A stretch of 64,000 nt of DNA from Lentisphaerota bacterium (GCA_024225035.1 JAAEMX010000177.1:124001-188000), one strand, 5' to 3'. Shown: positions 1 through 9,183, counted from the first letter of the stretch. The notes: generated by a model from the letters alone, not told the origin. Program-made: numbers and translations.

Positions 1-33
1 AACAACTTGAGAAAAAATGTTCACTATTTAACG

Positions 34-255
34 TCAAGTATCTGTTTTATTTACTGTTATATCAGTCTTTTCATTTTGAATTTTCTCTTTTGCTTTGTAC
101 CTAGCTACCAGTTTCTTGCGTAACATCCAAAAGAGGATTGCTCCAAGAGTGAAAGAAAAACTTAGAATCCAAGGGCCATGTTGACCTGCTCTAGCAAAGC
201 CAGCCCCCAGAAATTGGATATGAAGCAGCCGGATAAAAACATACCCTGTAGTCAA
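34..255 (-). CDS. Possible small membrane protein, TTG start
   Basis: I do not recognise this 73-residue reading frame. It would begin at a TTG codon and no convincing ribosome binding site precedes it. Residues about 28-45 form one hydrophobic segment followed by a basic stretch rich in Lys and Arg, as in a single-pass protein with a cytoplasmic tail. It is convergent with nothing and lies just downstream of the Fe-S protein on the same strand. It may be a real small membrane protein, the remnant of a larger one, or chance. Confidence 0.3.
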   Translation of the reverse strand: MTTGYVFIRLLHIQFLGAGFARAGQHGPWILSFSFTLGAILFWMLRKKLVARYKAKEKIQNEKTDITVNKTDT

Positions 256-322
256 ATTTCAGGATATTATTACATTGCGCTAAATAAGAATAATTCTATC
301 TTTATAGTTACTTTGTAATGAT

Positions 323-1534
323 TTATTTTACTGGCCAGCCTTCCTTTAAGAAGACTCTTTTGCCGTGCTCTTCATTGTCCTGTGAAATGATTTGGTCAAT
401 TGCGGTTTCATCTTGTTTCATTTTCGTGGATAGAGCTTGGTCCACACCTTGGGAAAACGGACAACTGGAAAGACAAACTCCGCAGTCGCTTCCGACTTTC
501 ATCCACATTTCGAAGCACTTATTTTCATCATGCTCCCACTGCATTAAGCCGTTTATCTTACTCGGCTCACCAAAGCTAATGGCTTTTGCCGGACAGTTTC
601 TGGCACATTTTCCGCACTTTGCGCAAATCTCAACCATACCAAAATCTACCGGCTTGTCAACAACTAATGGCAGGTCAGTTAAAACAGCAGCAAACCTGAC
701 ACGATTACCAAAGTTCTCATTTACAACCATGTTACAGCGCCCAATCTGTCCAAGACCGGCCTCAGCCGCCAGAGGCGTCATTGGCGAATAGTATTTAACA
801 AAGTTATCTGTCAAAGCATCGTACCCCAATGATTTAACGTAGCTTGCTAATTGCTCAGTTATAAATGTGGTTTGGGAGTATTCAAGCATTGAACTAATCA
901 TGATTTCTTTTTTAGGAGCTCTATTGACCATGTCCTTATCCATGGCGGCACCAACTACAATGGCATATTTATAACTGGCATCAATTGGTTTGCCGTATTC
1001 AATTCCTATACCCAGCTTATCTCCTCGGTGCGAATAGCGCTGGTGCTTCTTAAATTCAGCAACCCCAACTAAATCCGCACCATAAAGAGATGCTATTTTT
1101 TTTATAAGCAATGTCATCTTTTCCGGACCTATGTCTACCTTATCCTTAGAGACTTTACTTTTTCCAAGTGCCTTATTTATTGAGAAAGCCGCAGCTATGG
1201 CAGGGGCAAAAAGCTTGTACTTGGCAATACCTTCCCTTGTTTTTTCAGGAGGCATAATCCCTTCTATACTAAATTTAGAAGGAGCTTTAATACCAGTAAG
1301 GCGTGTAATAGAACCCATAATTTTTTGCATTATTACAAGTTTCTTCAGACGTTTTTTTACTTTTTCAGGCGTGACACCAAAATTTTTAGCAACTACTTTC
1401 ATTGCAAGTTCTCTGGTTTTTCTGTCACTATCCAGAAGCTCTGGATGCCTAGTGTAAAAGTTCTCATATTTCTTAGAATTTTCGGTAAGTCCAATTCTAG
1501 ATACTACTAGATCTCTTTCATCAAACCGTTTCAT
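323..1534 (-). CDS. Reductive dehalogenase-like / QueG-like 4Fe-4S protein
   Basis: This 403-residue protein carries two 4Fe-4S cluster motifs near its C terminus: CAKCGKCARNCP at about 304-315, then a Cys at about 340 and CGVCLSSCP at about 351-359. The spacing and the KCFEMW context match the reductive dehalogenase and epoxyqueuosine reductase superfamily, whose members use cobalamin with two clusters. The Tat signal of respiratory dehalogenases is absent, so it is probably a cytoplasmic reductase. The longer frame could start at 1660, but the ATG at 1534 has a GGAG site at the right distance. Dehalogenation is not implied; the substrate is unknown. Confidence 0.75.
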   Translation of the reverse strand: MKRFDERDLVVSRIGLTENSKKYENFYTRHPELLDSDRKTRELAMKVVAKNFGVTPEKVKKRLKKLVIMQKIMGSITRLTGIKAPSKFSIEGIMPPEKTREGIAKYKLFAPAIAAAFSINKALGKSKVSKDKVDIGPEKMTLLIKKIASLYGADLVGVAEFKKHQRYSHRGDKLGIGIEYGKPIDASYKYAIVVGAAMDKDMVNRAPKKEIMISSMLEYSQTTFITEQLASYVKSLGYDALTDNFVKYYSPMTPLAAEAGLGQIGRCNMVVNENFGNRVRFAAVLTDLPLVVDKPVDFGMVEICAKCGKCARNCPAKAISFGEPSKINGLMQWEHDENKCFEMWMKVGSDCGVCLSSCPFSQGVDQALSTKMKQDETAIDQIISQDNEEHGKRVFLKEGWPVK

Positions 1535-1700
1535 AATTACTCCTTCAATCAAAATACACCGATGAAAATCAATACCTAGATAGTCGTTATATATATGCCA
1601 AATAGTTTCACGCAACCTGATTAAATATCTCTGAATTAATAAAAAAATCAAGTTTTCCATGAGATAATCAAAGCTTATAAGTCTTTTATAAGTATAGAAA

Positions 1701-1725
1701 CAGAGCCGGTTTTTTACCGGCTCTG
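1701..1725 (-). terminator. Hairpin terminator
   Basis: A perfect 10-bp stem (CAGAGCCGGT / ACCGGCTCTG) with a 5-nt loop lies just past the stop of the coiled-coil gene at 1744. The T-rich tail on the minus strand is weak, so it may be only partly intrinsic. Confidence 0.6.
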
Positions 1726-1743
1726 GAAGATTTTCAATTTTAA

Positions 1744-1941
1744 TTACGCTGATTTCTGTAGCTCAGTATTTTCAGCTTCGGTTAACTTTTCAAGCCGCTT
1801 TTCGAGATCGCGGCGCCTTTGAAGATACTCATTCTGGATAAGTCTAAATTCTGACTCAAGCAGGTCAAGGTCCTCGAGCAGCTCAAGGCGTTCTCTGGTT
1901 TTAGCGATTTCTTTCTTAACGTTTGTTTCCTGATTTTGCAT
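1744..1941 (-). CDS. Small coiled-coil protein
   Basis: This 65-residue protein consists almost entirely of charged heptads (Leu-, Glu- and Arg-rich from about residue 8 to 55), so it is probably a short coiled coil. Its family is not recognised. The ATG is preceded by a strong GGAGG site at good spacing, which makes translation likely. It overlaps the 3' end of the larger HTH gene by about 160 bases in another frame, and a strong hairpin follows it. A role with the neighbouring HTH protein is conjecture. Confidence 0.55.
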   Translation of the reverse strand: MQNQETNVKKEIAKTRERLELLEDLDLLESEFRLIQNEYLQRRRDLEKRLEKLTEAENTELQKSA

Positions 1942-2396
1942 ACTTCCTCCATAAAATCAGCTGGTTTTTTAATGTTATTTTTACGATTCCTGAGAATATT
2001 ATCTAACTCAGGTACCTGATTGTACTTCTTTAATACTTGTTTATGAATTGCCTGCCGGCTAACGCCTTTTTTACGGGCTATTTCACTAAATGAAACTAAT
2101 GGGTCCTGAATTTTTTCATCCAGCAGTTTAAGAGTGTGAATATCCAGTGACGCCATAAAACCAATTATTTCTAGCATGTCGGACCGGGAATATAATTTCT
2201 GCTGGTTTTCCATATTTCGCTCAAGCGCTGTGGCCGTATTCACTGCGCTTTTTGACTCCGTAAATAATTTCACCTGGTCAAAATCAGCCATTCTGTCCGT
2301 AATAAAATCAGGACTACCGGCATCTTTACACCACTCCAGTAATTTACAGTTAGCGCATTCATCGCGTTTATCAGAATATTTACCGTAACAATTCAT
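1782..2396 (-). CDS. HTH protein with N-terminal CxxC motifs
   Basis: This frame encodes 204 residues from the ATG at 2396, which has an AAGGA site; an in-frame codon at 2420 is less likely. The N terminus holds CANCKLLEWC (about residues 13-22), suggesting a small metal-binding knuckle. Residues about 100-125 (SEIARKKGVSRQAIHKQV) look like a helix-turn-helix. The last 50 or so residues overlap the strongly translated coiled-coil gene and look compositionally random, so the protein may have lost its original stop through a frameshift. It is probably a DNA-binding accessory protein of a mobile-type region; its exact family is unknown. Confidence 0.5.
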   Translation of the reverse strand: MNCYGKYSDKRDECANCKLLEWCKDAGSPDFITDRMADFDQVKLFTESKSAVNTATALERNMENQQKLYSRSDMLEIIGFMASLDIHTLKLLDEKIQDPLVSFSEIARKKGVSRQAIHKQVLKKYNQVPELDNILRNRKNNIKKPADFMEEVCKIRKQTLRKKSLKPENALSCSRTLTCLSQNLDLSRMSIFKGAAISKSGLKS

Positions 2397-2488
2397 AATA
2401 ATCCTTTTATTGAGCAACACTGCTCATTTCGAGTTATAACCTTAACCTGTTTTAGTTAAAATCTTTTGGTCCGCACCACTAGCTATAG

Positions 2489-2911
2489 TCAATCAAGCTC
2501 AGTTACTCTGCATGCAAACTTGAGTTTGGCTGAAGAGCTTTTCCCAGACAGATAATCTATTTTGAGGACTAGCGTCCCGCAGGTATTGAGCACAGATGAA
2601 GGTGCATCATCCAAAAAACCTTTTTTATTAAAGTTTTTTTTAGAAAAAAGATATTGTAGTCGAGCACTATGCTCAACACACAATGAAAATTTTTCATTGG
2701 AGCCAGCCTCTTTGAGGACATTTATGTAAACCTTAATCTCACAACTTGCTGGTAAATCCAACAGACAAAAGCAGTTATCACCTTTCGCGTCAAATTTTCT
2801 AAAATTTATCTCTTTATCTATGACCATGACTTTCCTGTAGTCTACAAAGCTGGGAAGTTTGCATTTTGGCCTTAAATCGATAACCCCTGAATTTTTCAAA
2901 ACATCTCTCAC
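2489..2911 (-). CDS. Hypothetical protein, GTG start
   Basis: This 140-residue protein is of unknown family. It probably starts at GTG 2911, with GGTGG five bases upstream. It has no signal peptide or membrane segment. Several Cys residues and alternating hydrophobic stretches (for example SCEIKVYINVLKEAG and GTLVLKIDYLSG) suggest a beta-rich fold. It lies upstream of the HTH gene on the same strand and is divergent from the S24-fold repressor, the arrangement expected of genes under that repressor's control. Confidence 0.5.
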   Translation of the reverse strand: MRDVLKNSGVIDLRPKCKLPSFVDYRKVMVIDKEINFRKFDAKGDNCFCLLDLPASCEIKVYINVLKEAGSNEKFSLCVEHSARLQYLFSKKNFNKKGFLDDAPSSVLNTCGTLVLKIDYLSGKSSSAKLKFACRVTELD

Positions 2912-3266
2912 TTACACCACCATTAAGTAAAAACTTAACACTAATTATAAAAAAACTTTTTCCTGACCATAGTCAGGCCTTTTCAAGACAAAAACCAATA
3001 TACCCACACCTTTCCTTGCATACTAATAGAATGCAATCAGGCTTGGCTTTACAAAATAATACAAAGCAGACCTGAAAAAATCTGTATTTGCCAAATAGCC
3101 TTTTTAATATTTGCATGACCATTTCCTTAATTGTTAAATGTTGTTATTTATTTAGTATTTACTTAAATATATAAAGCTATTACTGAAAAAGTATATTATA
3201 ATGATGCTTAAATTAAGTATGTCATTAATGCCATAAGTCCAAACAATAACAATCCGGGGAGACACA
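2912..3266. promoter_or_regulatory. Divergent control region with 16-bp palindrome
   Basis: This 355-base AT-rich interval separates the minus-strand hypothetical gene from the plus-strand repressor. The palindrome CCTGAC-CATA-GTCAGG lies at 2962-2977 and could be an operator for the repressor. TATAAT at 3197-3202 is a candidate -10 box for the repressor, but I see no good -35 box. No other gene is visible here. Confidence 0.4.
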
Positions 3267-4052
3267 ATGGAGAAGCATGTAAACGGGTGGCCTGTAATCT
3301 CTAAATGGCTGGGTATTAATGAGAAGAAACAAGCCGACCTGGCTCGTCTTCTAAAAATCACCCCATCTGCAGTATCGCAAATTAAACAAGGCGGCATTAT
3401 GCTGAACTCCGAGCAACTGAATGCCATTATCAGATATCTGAATATTGAAGTCGATGATATGTGCAAACTTTATACATATATATTTAATGCACGTTTGCTG
3501 GACGGTCTGGATATGCAATGCCCGGGCAATCAGAAATTAACAGTAAACGTCACATATGGACAAGATATCGGAAGCAGTTATGCACAAAAATCATTTGCAC
3601 CGCTTCACGAAGTTCATGAGGGATCAGCAGATTATTCAGCTGGTTTGAGAAAATATGATGTGATTGATTTCAGCAAAGCTGCTGAATACGAGCCTGCACT
3701 GGAAGCACCCCACGTTTTTGCCGCGGAACACGCCTGTTCAAGTGCGTATTTTACCAGTGGGAGTGAAAACTGCTTTGGATTAAAGGTTGAAACCGATGAG
3801 TTTGCACCGGAGTTCCCACAAAACAGCGTCCTGCTGGTAGCTGGTAGCGAGTATCCCTGCTCTAATGATATAGTTGTAGCTAAACTGCGCAATGGCAATG
3901 TCGTTGTCAGGCGCTATCACCGCGACAACGGAATCGTTACCTTAAGTCCGGAAAATTTCACAGGGGTCAAATTTGAATGGAACTGCAGCCTGAATCCAGG
4001 CTACATCCAGTGGATGTTCCCAATAGTAGAAGCAACGCTAAAACTGCGCTAA
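3267..4052 (+). CDS. Phage-type repressor, HTH plus degenerate S24 domain
   Basis: The protein has 261 residues and its ATG follows a GGGGAG site. Residues about 22-65 form an XRE-type helix-turn-helix (DLARLLKITPSAVSQIKQGG). Residues about 168-255 have the LexA/CI peptidase S24 fold. In active S24 proteins a GDSM-like turn carries the catalytic Ser; here it reads TDEFAP (177-182), with Glu in the Ser position. The catalytic Lys region reads VVVRRY (212-217), with Arg instead of Lys. Self-cleavage is therefore unlikely, and the protein may sense another signal or act as a constitutive repressor. It is divergent from the genes at 1744-2911. Confidence 0.75.
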   Translation: MEKHVNGWPVISKWLGINEKKQADLARLLKITPSAVSQIKQGGIMLNSEQLNAIIRYLNIEVDDMCKLYTYIFNARLLDGLDMQCPGNQKLTVNVTYGQDIGSSYAQKSFAPLHEVHEGSADYSAGLRKYDVIDFSKAAEYEPALEAPHVFAAEHACSSAYFTSGSENCFGLKVETDEFAPEFPQNSVLLVAGSEYPCSNDIVVAKLRNGNVVVRRYHRDNGIVTLSPENFTGVKFEWNCSLNPGYIQWMFPIVEATLKLR

Positions 4053-4349
4053 CGAATCGCAGCTTTTTCATATGCCCGGGGCACATTTAATGAATACAGC
4101 CCGACCTTAAATAAAAGCGCCAAGTTCCCTTTATTCAAAATTTCACAGCCTTGTGCAGTAACTGAATCAGATATTTTTTGATTTTTTTAAGGTTCTTGTT
4201 TGTAAAATCAAGGCATTGAAGTATTTTAGTGTTTCCTTGTCTCGGGTTGTACCCCGATCATCACGACACGCGGCGAGGTATGATGCAATGTTATATATTT
4301 AGTTGTTAACTGTTTAAAACGAATATAATTGAAACAGGTTTAAATTAAC

Positions 4350-4778
4350 ATGAAGACTTATTTGGCAAAAAACGGCGAAGTTGAACAGAGTTATATTCTG
4401 TTTGATGCGTCAGAAGCACCGGTTGGCCGCATGGCTGTACGGATTGCTAACGCACTTCGCGGCAAAGATAAGCCGACCTATACGCCGCATGTCGACACTG
4501 GCAATTACGTTATTGTAATTAACGCCGAGAATGCCGTTTTCACCGGTACTAAAGAAGAAAACAAGAAATATGTTGACTTCTCCGGTTATCGCGGTGGACG
4601 TAAAGAATACACTGCAGCGCAAATCCGTGAAAAAAATCCTGAACGTATCATTAGAGATGCTGTTTGGGGAATGATGCCTCACGGAAGACTTGGTCGCGCT
4701 CAGTTCCGCAAGCTGAAAGTTTACGCTGGCAGCGAGCATCCGCATGAAGCTCAAAAACCGACTAAAATCAGCGTATAA
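4350..4778 (+). CDS. rplM: 50S ribosomal protein L13
   Basis: At 142 residues this is the usual length for L13, a protein bound early to 23S rRNA in the large subunit. The diagnostic segments GRMAVRIANALRGKDKP, the central GYRGG and WGMMPHGRLGR are all present. It is followed 16 bases later by rpsI, the conserved two-gene operon of most bacteria. About 300 bases of AT-rich leader precede it, with one weak hairpin near 4242-4257. Confidence 0.97.
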   Translation: MKTYLAKNGEVEQSYILFDASEAPVGRMAVRIANALRGKDKPTYTPHVDTGNYVIVINAENAVFTGTKEENKKYVDFSGYRGGRKEYTAAQIREKNPERIIRDAVWGMMPHGRLGRAQFRKLKVYAGSEHPHEAQKPTKISV

Positions 4779-4794
4779 GGAGTAATTTCATACT

Positions 4795-5190
4795 ATGGCT
4801 AAGACTCAAGAAATTTGGGCAACTGGACGTCGCAAATGCGCAGTAGCGCGTGTTCGTATCGCTCCGGGTACCGGTAAAGTCAAAGTCAACGGCAAAGCTC
4901 TGGGTGAGTATTTCCCGACTGCAGAAATCTCCACCTTCATCTTTCAGCCGCTGACTATCACTGAAAATAATAATAAAATCGACATTCATGCCAATATCAA
5001 GGGCGGCGGACCTTCTGGTCAGGCTGGCGCATTTCGCCACGGCCTCGCTCGTGCTTTGGTTAAAATGGACGAATCTCTTCGCCCAGTGCTGAAGAATTCA
5101 GGTCTGCTTACTCGTGACGCTCGCGTCAAGGAACGTAAGAAACCTGGTCAGCCAGGCGCACGCAAACGCTTCCAGTTCTCAAAGCGTTAA
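4795..5190 (+). CDS. rpsI: 30S ribosomal protein S9
   Basis: This 131-residue protein matches S9: it begins with WATGRRKCAVARVRI, has the GGGPSGQAGAFRHGLARAL core and ends in the basic tail KRFQFSKR. That tail contacts P-site tRNA on the small subunit. The start has an AAGGAG site. A clear intrinsic terminator follows, closing the rplM-rpsI operon. Confidence 0.97.
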   Translation: MAKTQEIWATGRRKCAVARVRIAPGTGKVKVNGKALGEYFPTAEISTFIFQPLTITENNNKIDIHANIKGGGPSGQAGAFRHGLARALVKMDESLRPVLKNSGLLTRDARVKERKKPGQPGARKRFQFSKR

Positions 5191-5207
5191 GCGATATTTG
5201 CTTTTTC

Positions 5208-5247
5208 AAGTCTGGCCCGGTCATCGACTCGGTCAGACTTTTTTTTT
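5208..5247 (+). terminator. rpsI terminator
   Basis: An inverted repeat (AAGTCTG near 5208 and CAGACTT ending at 5240) encloses a GC-rich stem-loop and is followed at once by a run of T. It ends the rplM-rpsI transcript. Confidence 0.85.
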
Positions 5248-5363
5248 GGTGTTAAACAGCATTCCTGAAGATTGCGCCATGCAAGCTTGTAATTAATCCT
5301 TCAAGTCATACTTTTATGGAGTGCAATTTTTTTATAACTTAAATAATTCTTATGAGGATAGAG

Positions 5364-6392
5364 ATGTCTATCAAGGTAGCAGTAGTTGGAGCAGCCGGCT
5401 ATTCCGGCGAAGAGTTGTTAAGGCTTCTGGCCAGACACAACGATGTTGAAGTAAAGGTCATAACTTCCAGAAAATATGCCGGGCAACCGGTCAGCGATGT
5501 TTTCCCGCGTTTCTGGAGAAGCGAATTGAAATTTACCGCTCCAGATGTTAAAACAATAGCCGCTGAATGCGATGCTGTATTTCTGGCACTGCCGCATGGT
5601 CTGGCCACTGAATACGCCATCCCATTACTGGAAGCAGGACTGAAAATTATTGATATAAGTGCTGATTTCAGACTCCGCAGCACGGCTAAGTACGAAGAAT
5701 ACTATGGGGAACCGCATCCAGCTCCAGAACTTTTAAAACGTGCTGTTTACGGCATGCCGGAGCGTTATCGTGAGCAGATAAAAACTGCTGATTTGATAGC
5801 CTGCCCAGGCTGCTATCCAACTAGTTCTATTCTCCCAACAGCTCCTTTATTGGAAGCCGGACTGGTTTCAACTGAAGATATTGCTGTAGTAAGCATGAGT
5901 GGAGTAACCGGAGCCGGACGTAAAGTCGACCTCCCTTTTATCTTCCCTGAATGCAATGAGAGCGTAAAAGCCTACAAGCCTTACGGTCACCGCCATCTGC
6001 CTGAAATCGAACAGGAAATGGCTGTTGCAGCAGGAACAGATCAAGAGATTGCAATCAACTTTGTACCGCACCTTGTCCCTGTTAACCGCGGCATCAATTC
6101 AACTATTCTGCTGAATGCCACAGAAGGCTGCAGCATGGACAAAATAGCTGCAGCATATGAAAAGGCTTATGCTAATGAAAAATTTGTCCGTATACTTCCT
6201 CCGGGAAAATGTTCGGACACCAAGTATGTCACGATGTCAAATTGTTGTGAGATCGGTTTTAATTACGATCCGCATACCAATAAAGTCATATTGACAAGTG
6301 TTATTGATAACCTGACCAAAGGCGCTTCCGGTCAGGCATTACAATGCATGAACATTATGTTCGGATTACAGGAAACAGCCGGACTGTTATAA
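5364..6392 (+). CDS. argC: N-acetyl-gamma-glutamyl-phosphate reductase
   Basis: ArgC reduces N-acetylglutamyl phosphate to the semialdehyde with NADPH, the third step of arginine synthesis. The 342-residue protein has the Rossmann start VVGAAGYSGEELLRLL, the catalytic Cys in CPGCYPTS and the HRHLPEIEQE segment. ATG 5364 is chosen over the in-frame ATG at 5352 because GAGG sits six bases upstream of it. It is a single-gene unit with its own terminator; no other arg gene is nearby. Confidence 0.95.
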   Translation: MSIKVAVVGAAGYSGEELLRLLARHNDVEVKVITSRKYAGQPVSDVFPRFWRSELKFTAPDVKTIAAECDAVFLALPHGLATEYAIPLLEAGLKIIDISADFRLRSTAKYEEYYGEPHPAPELLKRAVYGMPERYREQIKTADLIACPGCYPTSSILPTAPLLEAGLVSTEDIAVVSMSGVTGAGRKVDLPFIFPECNESVKAYKPYGHRHLPEIEQEMAVAAGTDQEIAINFVPHLVPVNRGINSTILLNATEGCSMDKIAAAYEKAYANEKFVRILPPGKCSDTKYVTMSNCCEIGFNYDPHTNKVILTSVIDNLTKGASGQALQCMNIMFGLQETAGLL

Positions 6393-6404
6393 GTGATACT
6401 TATT

Positions 6405-6443
6405 TGCGGCTTGTCCTTCAATCAGGTCAAGCCGCATTTTTTT
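6405..6443 (+). terminator. argC terminator
   Basis: GCGGCTTG and CAAGCCGC form a stem of about 11 bp with one T-T mismatch, followed by seven T residues on the plus strand. Confidence 0.85.
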
Positions 6444-6450
6444 ATATCAA

Positions 6451-7863
6451 TTACTCCCAGATTCCCGGCTCAACGTCTTTAGCGAGCTCAGGAAAGTTCG
6501 ATATCTTAAACACAGGTTCCTTAATACCTTCTGCTCGCTGCCTGTCATAGTCTTTCTGAACTTTAAAAAGCACTCCCGACAGCATAATAAGCGCTATTAA
6601 GTTGACTATGGCCATTAATCCCATCGACAGGTCAGCCATATCCCATATAAATTCTGATTTTTCAACAGCACCATAAAAGACCATACCCAGCAGGAGGATT
6701 CGCAAAATTGTAATCCCTGCCGGATGATGACTGTCAATAAATACCAGACTGGTTTCACCAAAATAGTAATTCGCAATTATTGAAGTAAAGGCAAAGAAAG
6801 TCAGAGCCAACGCAACAAACCAGACTCCCCAGTCACCTACAAATCCCTGAACAGCCATTTGAGTCAGGTCAATCCCATTATAACTTCCAGATTCAGGATT
6901 TACTCCGGAAATAATAATCATCGCCGCAGTAGCAGAACAAATCACAATTGTTGCAGTAAAAACACCCAGCATCTGCACATATCCCTGTGAAGCAGGATGC
7001 TTGATATCAGCAGTCGCAGCCGCATTAGGAGAGCTACCGATACCTGCCTCATTGGAAAACAGACCGCGACGTATCCCCTGCCCAACAGCTTTTGATATTG
7101 CCGCACCAACGCCTCCGCCAACAGCAGCTTTAAAACCGAAAGCACTTTTAAAAATGAGCAGCATCACAGCAGGCAGTTGAGTCAAATTAGTTCCAACAAC
7201 GTATAATGCCATTATTAAATAAGCAATTGCCATGAACGGAACAGCAATTTCAGCAAATTTCGCGATACGGCGAATACCGCCAAAAATAATGAGAGCCGTA
7301 AAAACACACAAGATTCCTGCAACCAGATATTCATTCAAATTAAATGCTGTCTTAAAAGCCAGTACAATCGAGTTAGCCTGCACAGAATTAAATGTAAAAC
7401 CGTAAGCAATCAGAAGAAAAATTGAGAAGATTACTCCCATCCAGCGACATTTCAAGCCGCGCTCCATGTAGTAAGCAGGGCCACCACGAAAAATTCCGTC
7501 ATTTTCCTTGACTTTATATACCTGCGCCAAAGTACATTCAGCAAAACTTGTCACCATTCCGACCATGGCAACCAGCCACATCCAAAACATTGCTCCCGGC
7601 CCGCCGACCGTAATGGCAATAGCCACACCAGCCATATTTCCGGTTCCTACACGAGCAGCCAAACTCGTACAGAATGCGCCAAAAGCAGAAATACCTCCAT
7701 GTTCAGCTCTCAAACAGTTGTACATCACACCGAACATATGACCGAAGTGTCTAAACTGCAAAAAGCGCGTTTTAATAGTAAAATAAATTCCGACACCAAG
7801 TAAGAGGTAAATTAAGATATAATTCCAGAGAATTCCGTTGCAAAAATCTATAATCTGTCCCAT
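6451..7863 (-). CDS. Sodium:amino acid symporter, AGCS family
   Basis: This 470-residue polytopic membrane protein imports alanine, glycine or related amino acids with Na+. The AGCS signatures GTGNMAGVAIAITVGGPG and GLFSNEAGIGSSPNAAAT are intact, as is the FFAFTSIIANYYFGE region. About ten to eleven hydrophobic segments are visible. The ATG has an AAAGGAG site. It is a monocistronic gene convergent with argC; specificity cannot be read from the sequence. Confidence 0.93.
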   Translation of the reverse strand: MGQIIDFCNGILWNYILIYLLLGVGIYFTIKTRFLQFRHFGHMFGVMYNCLRAEHGGISAFGAFCTSLAARVGTGNMAGVAIAITVGGPGAMFWMWLVAMVGMVTSFAECTLAQVYKVKENDGIFRGGPAYYMERGLKCRWMGVIFSIFLLIAYGFTFNSVQANSIVLAFKTAFNLNEYLVAGILCVFTALIIFGGIRRIAKFAEIAVPFMAIAYLIMALYVVGTNLTQLPAVMLLIFKSAFGFKAAVGGGVGAAISKAVGQGIRRGLFSNEAGIGSSPNAAATADIKHPASQGYVQMLGVFTATIVICSATAAMIIISGVNPESGSYNGIDLTQMAVQGFVGDWGVWFVALALTFFAFTSIIANYYFGETSLVFIDSHHPAGITILRILLLGMVFYGAVEKSEFIWDMADLSMGLMAIVNLIALIMLSGVLFKVQKDYDRQRAEGIKEPVFKISNFPELAKDVEPGIWE

Positions 7864-8396
7864 AGAGTCTCCTTTCTTGAGATTGGTATATTACGACAAT
7901 AGCAAGCAAGTATATTCGATAAACACTTCGATTTCATGAACAAATGACGCAAGCCTCACCCATAAAGGTAACTATCATCAATAAAATATACAAGTTGATA
8001 ATGTCGTTTATAATTAAAATTACATATAATTTTTTAAACATTCTTAATAAAAAACATCATAACCTCATATCAACAAATTATTTACGATACTAATATTTAA
8101 TATATAAAAATACATATTTTTTCCTATTGTTACTTCAAAAACACAATTCCAGCACCGCTTTCAGCCTCTTATTCGGACTATTTTACCTGAATAATATCTA
8201 ACAAATATAACCAATGTATTAAACCTAACCATCTATCATTTCCAGGCATAAAAAAGAACCTGAATATAAGCTTTAGCATACAAAAGGACTATACCGCAAC
8301 CTGATCCTTTATTTCTCCATAAATCCAGATTTCAAGGTTAGAGCTCAATTAATTATTTGTAACTTTGCACAAAATACCTATATTTAGGCAGTGTGA
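7864..8396. other. Non-coding AT-rich interval
   Basis: This region of about 530 bases lies between the divergent symporter and CPBP genes and must hold both promoters. It is very AT-rich, and I see no conserved RNA, repeat or short gene in it. Confidence 0.5.
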
Positions 8397-9161
8397 ATGA
8401 TAAACAGGACAGACGACATGTTGACCCTCTGGCGTAATAGTTACAAAAAAAATGATGCAATTGTAGGCTCAGGTTTCATGCTGAGCATGATTTTTCTATG
8501 CATAATGATTTTCATATTGCCGCCATTACTTTATGCGCTTGGCTGCCGCGGTATGAGCATCTCCTGTCCCTGCCTGGTCTTGCTGGCAATGCTGCCGCCA
8601 CTGTCATTTATAATTGCAGTGACCTTAACGCTATCTTCCAAGTATGGCTTCAGAAGAATGCTGCGAGGGATGAAACTGCTTCGTTTTCGATTTTCTATGG
8701 TAATTTCCTGCGGTTTTACCGCAGTCGCACTGATGTTTTTTCTGGCACCTCTAACTATCGTCACTAAAACTGTGATTGAAAAACTTGGCTTTCCCGTTGA
8801 AGAACCAGTTTTTGTCCAACTGCTCCAGCAAACATCAGGCCCCTGTCTCTGGGCACTTATTTTTACTGTAATAGTTATAGCACCAATAGCTGAAGAGCTG
8901 ATGTTCAGGCGGTTCATATTCGGCTTTCTAGCACCTTATCTTGGCTTTGTGCCGGCAATGGTATTTACGGCAGGGCTATTCGCAGCTGTCCACAGCTCTC
9001 TACTGCAGCTGCCAGCTTTGTTTTTACTGGGAATTGCTTTCCAGATGTCCTGTCTTTATTACAGGTCGCTGTGGGGAGGAATAATTCTCCATTCAATAAA
9101 CAATGCCATATCGGTTACAGTACTGCTACTGGGGAGTTATATGGGGCTGCAGATGCACTAG
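8397..9161 (+). CDS. CPBP-family intramembrane metalloprotease
   Basis: This 254-residue membrane protein is of the CAAX protease / bacteriocin-processing (Abi) family. The catalytic motif EELMFRR follows a membrane segment at about residue 164-170, and the downstream His motifs are in AAVHSS and GGIILHSINNA. Seven or so hydrophobic helices fit the family. Physiological substrates of bacterial CPBP proteases are mostly unknown; an immunity or maturation role is possible. The start has only a weak ribosome binding site, and an alternative ATG lies a few codons downstream. Confidence 0.85.
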   Translation: MINRTDDMLTLWRNSYKKNDAIVGSGFMLSMIFLCIMIFILPPLLYALGCRGMSISCPCLVLLAMLPPLSFIIAVTLTLSSKYGFRRMLRGMKLLRFRFSMVISCGFTAVALMFFLAPLTIVTKTVIEKLGFPVEEPVFVQLLQQTSGPCLWALIFTVIVIAPIAEELMFRRFIFGFLAPYLGFVPAMVFTAGLFAAVHSSLLQLPALFLLGIAFQMSCLYYRSLWGGIILHSINNAISVTVLLLGSYMGLQMH

Positions 9162-9183
9162 CGCCACTGAGCCCCGAGAAATT

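Noticed and set aside
1744..4052. Prophage or integrative element
   Set aside because: Only regulator-like genes are present; no integrase, attachment site, capsid or replication gene supports a mobile element.
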